A stretch of DNA of 64,000 nt from the NCBI GenBank assembly GCA_963748105.1, contig CAVVHP010000003.1, forward strand, positions 29,179 to 93,178. Direction: 5' to 3'. Each line of letters starts with the position of its first letter. Position 1 is the stretch's first letter. The translations under genes were made by a program, and so were the position numbers. The stretch is from JAKAGZ01 sp963748105. Lineage in GTDB: Bacteria; Bacteroidota; Ignavibacteria; Ignavibacteriales; Ignavibacteriaceae. A model generated the notes under the pieces. The model made no database searches and was not told where the DNA came from. It worked only from the letters and a program-made list of their open reading frames with translations. Positions 28,293 through 37,222 of this stretch are shown one piece after another.

Positions 28293-29825
28293 GTGAAAAC
28301 TCAAAACATAATTATCGGAATACTAATAGCAATAATAGCAGTGATTACGTATCTCTGGCTTAGTAGTTCCAATAGCGGAAATGCTGATAACATGGCCGGA
28401 AACACAGCTCAGACAACTCAGAAAGATAAAAAAGTTTTATACTGGCGTGCACCGATGAATCCCAACGAAGTATATGATAAGCCGGGCAAGTCAAAAATGG
28501 GAATGGATCTCGTCCCTGTTTATGAAGATGAAGCTACAGGCGGTGGTGTTGTTTCAATAAGCGGGACCATTCAACAGAACATGAACGTTAAAACTGCAGT
28601 CGTTGAAGAAAAAGGTCTGAGCTCACTGGTTGTAACAAACGGTATACTTCAGACAGATGAACAGAAAGAATATGTAGTTACAACAAAGGTCAGTGGGTGG
28701 GTCGAAAAACTTTATGTAAACTACACGGGACAAAAAGTTAAAAAAGGCCAGAAACTAATCAATATTTATTCACCGGAACTCGTTGCCGCGCAGCAGGAAC
28801 TTATAACTGCTTTATCATACGGCGCCTCTGTAATGAACAGCACGGATAAAAACATTGCCGGCAGCGGTAAAGACCTGATCACAAACAGTGTGAGAAAACT
28901 TGAACTGCTCGATGTGCCGGATTCCGAGATTAAAAGAATTGAAAGCACAAAAGAGATTAAGAAATACGTAACTCTGTATGCTCCGTTTGACGGTACGGTA
29001 ATTAATAAGGATATAACAGAAGGACAAAAAATTGGTGCAGGTACCGAATTGCTTAAAATAGTAAATCTGAATAACCTGTGGCTGGTTGCCGACATTTACG
29101 AATACGAACTGCCAAAAATAAAACTCGGCTCACAGGCAGATATCACTTTTACTTTTTTGCCGGGAAAAACATTTAAGAGCAAAATTTCATTTATCTACCC
29201 TACTCTGGATAATAAAACAAGAACAGTAAAAGTAAGATTCAATATCCCTAATTATAACGATCAGCTAAAACCATCTATGTTTGCAAACATAGTAATTAAT
29301 GGCAAAAATCTCGGCAGTTACCCGGTTATCCCCGAACAGGCTGTGCTTCGCACCGGACAAAAAGATATAGTTATCCTTGCTCTTGGAGAAGGGAAATTCA
29401 AACCGGTTGATGTAAAACTCGGTGATTACGCTGAGGGCCAATACCAGGTACTTGAAGGTTTAAGTGCGGGCGATACAATAGTTACTTCTGCACAATTCCT
29501 TATAGATTCAGAAAGCAATCTTAAAGCCGCTCTGTCACAATTCACAGGTTCAAGCAAAACAGATACAATGAAAGATATGAGCACCATGAAGAAATCTGAG
29601 AATGATAAAACCGAAGCCCGGGATCCGCGCGTAAGAGAAGGTGTTATTGACCTTTCAGCTATAGATAAAAATAAAGACGGAAAATTATACCAGGATGTGA
29701 TGGACTGGAATGTGATTTCAGATAAACCCGGAGAATGTCCTTTATGTGGAATGACTCTGAGAGAATTCAGCATAAAAGAAGTTGAAAAGAATTTAACCGA
29801 ACACGGCTTTGAATATAAAAAATGA
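28293..29825 (+). CDS. cusB: RND periplasmic adaptor CusB-like with N- and C-terminal heavy-metal-binding modules
   Basis: 510 residues, GTG start with GGAG 9 bases upstream. One N-terminal TM anchor (IIIGILIAIIAVITYLWL). Residues ~49-78 are a degenerate heavy-metal-binding domain (YWRAPMNPNEVYDKPG, KMGMDLVPVYE) as in CusB. The central adaptor has lipoyl/barrel features (GWVEKLYVNYTGQKVKKGQK, YAPFDGTVINKDITEGQKIG). After residue ~445 it carries an extra module: VREGVIDLSAIDKNKDGK (EF-hand-like DKNKDGK) and NVISDKPGECPLCGMTL (CPxCGM metal site). The same module ends the secreted protein at 33487. Function: carries Cu(I)/Ag(I) from the periplasm into CusA. Confidence 0.9.
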   Translation: MKTQNIIIGILIAIIAVITYLWLSSSNSGNADNMAGNTAQTTQKDKKVLYWRAPMNPNEVYDKPGKSKMGMDLVPVYEDEATGGGVVSISGTIQQNMNVKTAVVEEKGLSSLVVTNGILQTDEQKEYVVTTKVSGWVEKLYVNYTGQKVKKGQKLINIYSPELVAAQQELITALSYGASVMNSTDKNIAGSGKDLITNSVRKLELLDVPDSEIKRIESTKEIKKYVTLYAPFDGTVINKDITEGQKIGAGTELLKIVNLNNLWLVADIYEYELPKIKLGSQADITFTFLPGKTFKSKISFIYPTLDNKTRTVKVRFNIPNYNDQLKPSMFANIVINGKNLGSYPVIPEQAVLRTGQKDIVILALGEGKFKPVDVKLGDYAEGQYQVLEGLSAGDTIVTSAQFLIDSESNLKAALSQFTGSSKTDTMKDMSTMKKSENDKTEARDPRVREGVIDLSAIDKNKDGKLYQDVMDWNVISDKPGECPLCGMTLREFSIKEVEKNLTEHGFEYKK

Positions 29826-29836
29826 TAAGATGAATT

Positions 29837-29907
29837 GTCATTCCGAACTTGTTTTGGAATCTTTCTCAAAAAATTATGAGACCCTGAAAGAAGTTCAGGG
29901 TGACAAT
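29837..29907 (+). repeat. REP-like double-hairpin element between cusB and cusA
   Basis: Flanked by TGTCA and TGACA (inverted), with two hairpins inside: TTCCGAACTTGTTTTGGAA and CCCTGAAAGAAGTTCAGGG. This is the familiar 'not-quite palindromic' intergenic repeat of this lineage (TCATTCCGAACTTG... type); a partial relative is at 62763-62795. Located between two genes of the same operon, it may adjust message stability or the cusB/cusA ratio. Confidence 0.55.
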
Positions 29908-29933
29908 TAGCGAACTAAGAAATTTTGGAGTAA

Positions 29934-32900
29934 ATGATGACAACAAATAGTCCTGAAAAAGACGGAATAATTTCTAAAATTATCGAATGGTCCATTAATA
30001 ATAAAATATTAGTATTGATATTTACAGCTGCACTAATAATGGGCGGTATATGGGCAATTAAAAACACACCTGTAGATGCAATTCCCGATCTAAGTGATGT
30101 GCAGGTAATCATATTTACAAAATACCCCGGCCAGGGCCCGCAGATAGTTGAAGACCAGGTAACATACCCGCTTACATCTAAAATGCTTTCTGTTCCTTAC
30201 GCAAAAGATGTAAGAGGCTATTCGTTCTTCGGTTATTCAATGGTCTACATAATTTTTGAGGACGGAACCGATCTTTATTGGGCGCGCAGCAGGGTGCTTG
30301 AATATTTAAGCTCTATGCGAAGCTCTCTTCCCGATGGAGTGGCCCCGGAGCTGGGTCCGGATGCTACCGGCCTTGGATGGGTTTACCAGTATGCGTTAAA
30401 GTCCAAAACCCGGAGCTTGCAGGAATTAAGGACAATACAGGATTGGTTCTTAAAATATGAATTGTCTGCTATTCCCGGCGTTTCCGAAGTTGCAAGCGTT
30501 GGCGGATTTGTAAAACAGTACCAGGTAAATGTTGATCCAACAAAACTGGCTTCGTACGGTATTCCGCTCAGCAAAATTAAAATGGCAATAAAGCAGAGCA
30601 ATAATGATGTCGGCGGCCGCTTAATGGAAATGGGTGAAACCGAATTTATGGTCAGGGGTCTTGGATATATAAAAAGCGTGGATGATTTAAAGAACATAGC
30701 TATCGGGAAGAATCAAAGTACCGGCACACCGGTTTATTTAAAAGATGTCGCAAATATCGATATTGGTCCGGAACTGAGAAGAGGCCTGGCAGACCTGAAC
30801 GGTGAAGGAGAAGTGGTTGGCGGGATTGTAATTCAGCGTTACGGTGAGAACGGGCTCGCGGTAATTAATAAAGTGAAGAAGAGGTTACAGGAATTAAAAG
30901 CTTCGCTTCCATCAGATGTGCAGATAGTCCCGGTTTATGACAGAAGTGAACTCATACACAAAGCAGTAAACAACCTCGGCGATAAACTGCTGGAAGAAGG
31001 CCTCATCGTTGCGCTGGTAATTATTTTATTCCTGATGCATTTCAGAAGTTCACTCGTTGCAATCTTTACTTTACCGACAGCGGTACTTGCGGCCTTACTC
31101 ATTATGAAACTGCAGGGACTGAATGCGAATATTATGTCGCTGGGAGGAATTGCGATTGCGATCGGTGCGATGGTGGATGCGGCGATAATAATGGTGGAGA
31201 ACTCTCACTCCCATCTTTTGCACAACCAGCAAATGCCAAAGGAAAAACAACGGCCACACTGGGCGGTAATACTCGAATCATCAAAAGAAGTCGGTCCCTC
31301 AATATTTTATTCTCTGCTTGGTAATAACAGTTTCTTTTATTCCGGTATTTACGCTTGAAGCTCAGGAAGGAAGAATGTTCAAACCGCTGGCCTTTACCAA
31401 GACCTACTCTATGGCGGCTGGAGCGATACTTGCCATTACAATTGTTCCGGTACTGATGGGTTACTTCATCCGCGGGAAAATGAAGAAGGAGGACGATAAC
31501 CCGATTACAAGATTCCTGATGAAAATCTACCACCCGATAGTGGATTTTGTGATGGATAAACGATGGTGGGTAATAGGACTTTCGGTTTTAATCGTTCTGG
31601 GTTCTTACATTCCGTTCTCAAAATTAGGCTCGGAGTTTATGCCTCCTTTGTACGAAGGTGATCTACTATATATGCCTACAACCTTGCCGGGAATTTCAAT
31701 TACAAAGGCAAAGGAATTACTTCAACAAACGGATAAAATAATCAAATCCTTCCCGGAAGTTAAATCCGTGTTTGGTAAAGTCGGACGTGCAGAAACCGCA
31801 ACTGACCCCGCGCCTCTTTCAATGATCGAAACAACAATCCAATTAAAACCTGAAGACGAATGGCCTGAGGGAATGACGAGACAAAAACTCGTTGATGATC
31901 TGGACAAAGCCGTGAAAATTCCGGGACTAACAAACGCCTGGACAATGCCGATTAAAACGAGGATCGACATGCTTTCAACAGGAATTAAAACACCCGTTGG
32001 AATTAAAATTGCGGGCCCGGATTTGAAAGTACTACAAAACATCGGAAGAAAAATAGAAGAAGTAACAAGAGAAATTCCCGGTACGCGTTCTGTGTACGCA
32101 GAAAGATCCGCGGGCGGCAATTATATTGATTTTAATATTGACAGAAATGCAATTGCCAGATACGGACTCACGATAGCTGACGTACAAAATGTATTCATGT
32201 CGGCGGTAGGTGGTATGAATATTACTCAAACAGTTGAAGGACTTGAAAGGTATCCGGTTAATTTAAGGTATCAGAGAGATTACCGTGATAATATTGAAGC
32301 ATTAAAAAGAGTTCTTGTCCCTATACCGGGTGGCGGTAATATTCCGCTTGATGAACTGGGAGATGTTGTGGTACGAAAAGGTCCCCCGATGATAAAATCG
32401 GAAAACGCGAGACCCAATTCCTGGGTATACATTGACATAGAAAATATAGATGTCGGTACATACGTAGAAAATGCACAAACAATTATTGCGCAGAAAGTAA
32501 AACTACCGCAGGGTTACTCATTAATATGGAGTGGCCAGTATGAATACATGGAAAGAGCTTCAAAAAAATTAACAATGGTATTACCGCTAACATTATTAAT
32601 CGTAATAATGCTGCTTTACTTCAACACTAAATCATTTACGAAGACGGGAATAATTCTTCTCGCACTTCCCTTCTCGATGGTTGGGGCAGTCTGGTTTCTC
32701 TACATGGCGAATTTCCATTTAAGCGTGGCCGTATGGGTTGGTATAATTGCGCTGCTCGGTGTAAGTGCGGAGACCGGTGTGGTTATGCTCCTATACCTGG
32801 ACATTGCATACGAAAACTGGAAGAAAAGAGGGGAACTTAAATCATTTGCCGATTTAAGGTCATCAATCTTTGAAGGAGCTGTTAAAAGAATTCGTCCTAA

Positions 32901-33120
32901 AATGATGACAGTACTGGTTCTATTCTTCGGTCTTCTTCCAATTCTTATTGGCCATGGAGCAGGCGCAGATGTAATGAAAAGAATTGCGGCACCCATGGTC
33001 GGTGGTATTTTTACCAGTTTGATTATGGAATTAACAATCTTCCCGGCCATTTTTTATGCTCTTAAAAGAAGAGAAATGAAAAAAAATAATATGTTAACAG
33101 AAAATATCCAGGAGATTTAA
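29934..33120 (+). CDS. cusA: Heavy-metal efflux RND transporter CusA-like, frameshifted
   Basis: Inner-membrane Cu(I)/Ag(I) proton antiporter. First frame 29934-~31320 (ATG 29934 with GGAG) and second frame ~31320-33120; removing one G of GG at 31320-31321 restores SLLVITVSFIPVFTLEAQEG, giving ~1062 aa, the normal size. HME-RND motifs: ANIMSLGGIAIAIGAMVDAA (TM4 with the proton-relay Asp), GRMFKPLAFTKTYSMAAGA, EGDLLYMPTTLPGIS, GVSAETGVVML. Copper-type features are the Met residues of IDMLSTGIK and PPMIKSENARP; the third Met position known in CusA (in ARYGMT) is Leu here (ARYGLT). The 3' end is 1 base from the PII-like gene. Confidence 0.88.
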
Positions 33121-33121
33121 A

Positions 33122-33463
33122 ATGAAAAAAATAATGGCTTACATAAGGCACAATAAAGCTGACCTGGTTATTCAAAAATTGGAAGAAGCCGGGGTAAAGG
33201 GTATGACTATTCTAGATGCGAATGCCCTGGCAGAGTGGGCAGATAAAGAAGCTTTTAGTTTCTCTATCGAATATGTTCAGAAATATTCAAGAGTAGTTAA
33301 AATAGAATTAATTTGTAAAGATGAAGACAGCAACAATTTGGTCGATGTTATTTCGAAAAATGCTCATACAGGTGAAAGCGGTGACGGCTGGATATTTGTC
33401 GCCCCTGTTGAAAAAGCCGTCCGAATTAAAACCGGCATAGTAAACGATTTTAATGACTTATAA
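33122..33463 (+). CDS. PII-like protein of the metal-efflux-associated group (PII-NG type)
   Basis: 113 residues with the GlnB fold. The C-terminal PII signature is complete (TGESGDGWIFVAPVEKAVRI followed by KTG), and the N-terminus (KKIMAYIRHNKADLVIQKLE, EAGVKGMTI) is the first beta-alpha-beta unit. The T-loop region reads ANALAEWADKEAFSFS, unlike GlnB, and lacks the uridylylated Tyr context, so it is not a standard nitrogen PII. A known PII subgroup sits next to CzcA/CusA genes. It starts 1 base after the cusA stop and ends 23 bases before the His/Met-rich gene, so it should be co-expressed. A role as ligand-sensing regulator of the pump is inferred. Confidence 0.82.
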   Translation: MKKIMAYIRHNKADLVIQKLEEAGVKGMTILDANALAEWADKEAFSFSIEYVQKYSRVVKIELICKDEDSNNLVDVISKNAHTGESGDGWIFVAPVEKAVRIKTGIVNDFNDL

Positions 33464-33486
33464 TAATATAAAAAAGGAGTACTCAA

Positions 33487-33990
33487 ATGAAAAAGTTCAA
33501 TTTATTAACAATTGTAATATTAGGAACTGTATTATTTTATCCTGTAAATAACTTTGCACAAGATAAAAAAGAAAATTGCTGTAGTGATTCTGCAAACTGC
33601 AAAACAGAAAAGATGAATCACACGATGATTAACCACTCAAATATGATGGATTCAACTAATCACAAAATGATGGACCATTCCAAAATGAACAATATGGACA
33701 CGATGAAAGATTCATCTATGCATAGTATGGAAATGATTAACCACTCAAAAATGACGGATTCAACTCATCATATGATGACAAAAGAAAAGGATTCGATTGT
33801 CCGTGAAGGAGTGATTGACCTAAAATTAATTGATAAAAATAAAGATGGAAAGGTTTTTCAGGATATGATGGATTATAATGTTATTTCGGACAAAGCCGGT
33901 AAATGTCCGCTTTGTGGAATGACATTAAAAGAAGTTTCTTTAAACAAAGCTAAAGAAGCCCTCATTAAAAGCGGGCATAAAGTTAAATAA
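33487..33990 (+). CDS. Exported His/Met-rich protein with EF-hand-like and CPLCGM metal-binding module
   Basis: 167 residues, AAGGAG 9 bases before ATG. Signal peptide (FNLLTIVILGTVLFYPVNNF), then Cys-rich ENCCSDSANCKTE, then ~60 residues of repeated MxNHSxM/MMDHSKM motifs rich in Met and His. The C-terminal ~50 residues (VREGVIDLKLIDKNKDGK, NVISDKAGKCPLCGMTL) are nearly the same as the end of CusB at 29625-29800. Expected role: periplasmic copper/silver sponge or metallochaperone handing metal to the CusB adaptor through matched domains. No named family for the whole protein is known to me. Confidence 0.78.
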   Translation: MKKFNLLTIVILGTVLFYPVNNFAQDKKENCCSDSANCKTEKMNHTMINHSNMMDSTNHKMMDHSKMNNMDTMKDSSMHSMEMINHSKMTDSTHHMMTKEKDSIVREGVIDLKLIDKNKDGKVFQDMMDYNVISDKAGKCPLCGMTLKEVSLNKAKEALIKSGHKVK

Positions 33991-34132
33991 CAGGCCTGAT
34001 TAACAGTCTTTTTGTTAGTAGTATTAGTTAAACTTCTAATAAAATTTGGCTATTATTAAGGTTAATAAATAATATGACTTTTGAAATAAATTGAACGAAT
34101 GGGAAAAACAATCAACATAAATGGGGCTTTAA

Positions 34133-36212
34133 ATGATTGGTAACATTTTAATTTTACTGGCAATGCTGAGCGGGGTTTTTACAATCCTGATGTACTATTA
34201 TACTTTTAAGGGATATTCAAATACACTAACATATGCCAGGATTGGCTTTTACATTATGACCGGACTGGTTACAGCCGCAAGTGTGTTTCTGCTCTACATT
34301 ATTTTAACACACCAGTATCAGTATAGTTATGTTTTTGATTACAGCGGCGGTGAGTTATCATTTGGATTGCTACTCTCCACCTTTTTTGCAGGACAGGAAG
34401 GAAGCTTTTTGTTATGGCTTTTATTCACCGTGATCGTCGGGCTGTTTATGATCAAATATCTGTCTGGCAATACTAAAACAGGAAGCATCATTTATGATGT
34501 TTTTTACCCTGGTTGCATTATTCCTGGCAATACTGGTCAGCCCGCTTTTGAAAAATCCCTTTGCCTATATGTGGTCAGAATCCGGATATTTTCCGGCAAA
34601 GTATTTCGGACAACAATATTTATCAATACCCGATATTCAGAAATTTATTTTTGCAAATAATACAGGTGAGCAGTACATAAAATTTACGCCGCATCTTAAA
34701 TCTGTTCTGGCCGGACTCAATATACCATTAAGTAGTTTTATAGTTTCGGGGAAAGGATTAAACCCGCTGCTGCAGAATTTCTGGATGCAGATTCATCCGC
34801 CGCTTCTATTTGTCGGGTTTGCAATGTCCGCAATACCTTATTCATTTGCAATGTCAGCATTAGTTATGAAAGAGTACAAAAGCTGGATAAGCAAATCACT
34901 TCCATGGGTAGTTGCTTCAATGACGGTTCTTGGCTTGGCACTGATGATAGGCGGTTACTGGGCTTACGGAGTACTAGGCTGGGGCGGATTCTGGGGCTGG
35001 GATCCGGTTGAAAATTCAAGCCTTGTTCCCTGGATAATCGGAATTGCATTAATTCATACGCTAATAATTCAGCGAAATACTCAAACCAGCAATAACAAAG
35101 GGAAATACATCCGGACTAATCTTGTTCTTTCAATTTTAACTTTTGTTTTTGTTATTTACAGTACATTCCTCACCAGAAGCGGAATTTTATCGGAAGCTTC
35201 CGTTCATTCATTTTCAGCTCCCGGACAGGTTACTTATCTCTTTTTAGTAGCGTTCATTTTAACTTTTACAATTGTCGGTGTTGGAGGAGTTATACTGCGA
35301 TGGAAAGATTTGAAAAATGAACCCGGCAGTAATATTAAGGAAGCATTTTTCAGCAGGGAAAACGGTTTAATTTACGGATCGGCATTATTACTCGGTTCTG
35401 CATTGATAATTATTGTTGGAACTTCCGCACCGATTTTTGGAAGATCAGTTGAGACAAGTTTCTATGACACAATGAATCTTCCTTTAGTAATATTAATGAC
35501 ATTCCTGATCAGTACTACACTTATGCTAAGATGGCGCACAACTGAAACCGAAGTTATGTTCAAAGAAATGGCAACGCATTTATTAATTTCGGGTGCAATA
35601 ACTGCTGTGATAGCATACCTGGTTGGTATCTCAAGTATAGTTAATATGTTGTTTGCACTTTCAATTTCATTTACTGTCGTTACAAACACCACCTACCTTT
35701 TAAGAAACCTGAAAGTGAGTAAATTAATTACAGGGGGACAGATAACACACATCGGTTTTGCTGTGTTCTTGCTTGGAGTTTTAATTTCAGGAAATTTTTC
35801 TACATCACAGGAAATTCAATTACCAAGAGGCCGCGTAGTTAAGGCATTGAATCACGAATTCAAATTTACCGGTTATACGCCATTTGACAACGGGAAAAAG
35901 TATGCATTTAATGTTTTAATAAATGATAATAATTCATCCTGGAAAGCCGCACCCGTAATGTTTTCATCGGAATATAATAACAGTATAATGAGAGAACCAG
36001 ATATATTAATGGGGCTAAGCAAAGATTTTTATATATCGCCGGTAGAATACTCAGAAGGTAATAATTCAGATCAGAAAGAAACCTTAACAATTGAGGCAAG
36101 TATTAAACCCAATATAAATCTTGTTTGGCTGGGAATAATTATTATTACATTCGGGATGACAGTCTCTACAATCAGAAGAAAACGAGAAGAAAAAATGTTA
36201 AAGAACACATAA
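34133..36212 (+). CDS. ccmF: CcmF-type cytochrome c maturation (heme lyase) protein, frameshifted
   Basis: Integral membrane protein of the CcmF/NrfE family that handles heme during cytochrome c maturation. First frame from ATG 34133, second to 36212; one extra T in 34491-34493 separates them, and removing it gives a ~692-aa protein with ~14 helices, the normal CcmF size. The tryptophan-rich WWD-like motif is WGGFWGWDPVENSSLVPWI; FAGQEGSFLLW is the conserved N-terminal segment; QIHPPLLFVGFA and TFLTRSGILSEASVHSF are family hallmarks. No other ccm gene lies nearby. Its place among copper genes may reflect copper sensitivity of cytochrome maturation, and a c-type cytochrome ends the island. Confidence 0.85.
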
Positions 36213-36415
36213 ATGTTAAATGATAATATAAACGATCAAAATATTATATAAGATAAACACAGAATTATGTAATGCATTGGGAAGTAGTAATGTTTAAGTT
36301 ATATATAGTAAAAAGAAGTCCCTACAGGGGATATAAGACTAAATAATAACATTACAACAATAGATACTAGTTGATAACGTAATGCTAAAAAGGAATAAAA
36401 AAAGGAGTTGAGACG

Positions 36416-36886
36416 ATGTTACAGCAATTTGTAAGAAACAGCATTAGTAAAATGTTTTTGGCAGCCATTCTTGCATTTACATTTTCATTTTCATCAAATG
36501 CGCAGGACAGTAGCAATCAAATGATGAACAGGGGAATGATGAATCATCAGGAAATGATGGGCGGACATATGATGAATATGCAGCAAATGATGAAAAATAT
36601 GGACCAAATGTATGGGCAAATGACTGCTATGATGGCACAGATGAACCAGAATATGGGACAAATGCATTCAAAAGAAATGATGTCATATATGGGAAATATG
36701 AGTGCAATGGGTAAAGATATGAAATCCATGCTCGGATATATGAACCAGATGATGAATAATAAAGCAATTATGAAAGACGATAAAATGAATGGACAAATGA
36801 ATTCAATGAAGAAAGACATGAACCATATGATGAATAACTATGAACAGATGATGAATCATATTTCTAAAAAGAATTATGACAAGTAA
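36416..36886 (+). CDS. Exported Met-rich protein (30% Met), probable copper/silver-binding
   Basis: 156 residues with AAGGAG 9 bases before the ATG. A signal peptide ending SFSSNAQ is followed by a mature part of ~127 residues with 38 Met, many as MM pairs (MMNRGMMNHQEMMGGHMMNM), plus Gln, Asn and His and no Cys. The spacing of Met/His favours Cu(I)/Ag(I) coordination and an amphipathic helical fold. No catalytic motif. Monocistronic or second in the CcmF unit, closed by a strong terminator at 36907-36937. The codon ATG periodicity also produces long spurious open frames on the other strand. Confidence 0.72.
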   Translation: MLQQFVRNSISKMFLAAILAFTFSFSSNAQDSSNQMMNRGMMNHQEMMGGHMMNMQQMMKNMDQMYGQMTAMMAQMNQNMGQMHSKEMMSYMGNMSAMGKDMKSMLGYMNQMMNNKAIMKDDKMNGQMNSMKKDMNHMMNNYEQMMNHISKKNYDK

Positions 36887-36906
36887 GGTTTGTGCTTATT
36901 TTTTAA

Positions 36907-36937
36907 TGCAGCCTGTCAATTCAGGCTGCATTTTTTT
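36907..36937 (+). terminator. Rho-independent terminator
   Basis: TGCAGCCTG / CAGGCTGCA stem, TCAATT loop, followed by TTTTTTT; 20 bases after the Met-rich gene's stop. Confidence 0.92.
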
Positions 36938-36959
36938 ATAAGTTAAATGAGAGGAATTT

Positions 36960-37184
36960 ATGTATCACAATATGTTTTTTGGTGGAATGTGGTTTAGCTG
37001 GTTGTTCTGGATAATTTTTATAGCATTAATGGTCTGGCTAATTACAGGTTTGACAAATCGATCCAGGAAGAATGCCGGTCCTGAATCAGCAAAAGAAACT
37101 CCATTGGATATTTTGAAGAAAAGATATGCAAGTGGCGAAATAGATAAAAAAGAATTTGAAGAAAAGAAAAAAGATTTAACTTAA
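36960..37184 (+). CDS. Small membrane protein with SHOCT domain
   Basis: 74 residues, GAGG 7 bases upstream of the ATG. One long hydrophobic segment (FSWLFWIIFIALMVWLITGL), then a C-terminal SHOCT helix pair (LDILKKRYASGEIDKKEFEE KKKDL). SHOCT proteins are short, oligomerising C-terminal domains of unknown precise function, common in metal-resistance clusters as single-TM proteins starting with Met/His/Trp-rich stretches like MYHNMFFGGMWF here. Likely an accessory membrane component of the copper island. Confidence 0.8.
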   Translation: MYHNMFFGGMWFSWLFWIIFIALMVWLITGLTNRSRKNAGPESAKETPLDILKKRYASGEIDKKEFEEKKKDLT

Positions 37185-37222
37185 TAATAATTAATATAGA
37201 TAGGAAACTTATATGAAAACAA

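Noticed and set aside
31300..31340. Programmed frameshifting in cusA (and the similar breaks elsewhere)
   Set aside because: No slippery heptamer or following pseudoknot-like structure, and the shifts differ in direction from gene to gene; base errors or decay fit better.
36547..36819. Long open frame on the minus strand opposite the Met-rich gene
   Set aside because: It arises from the ATG-rich codon pattern of the plus-strand gene (CAT/ATT on the other strand) and has no ribosome site.
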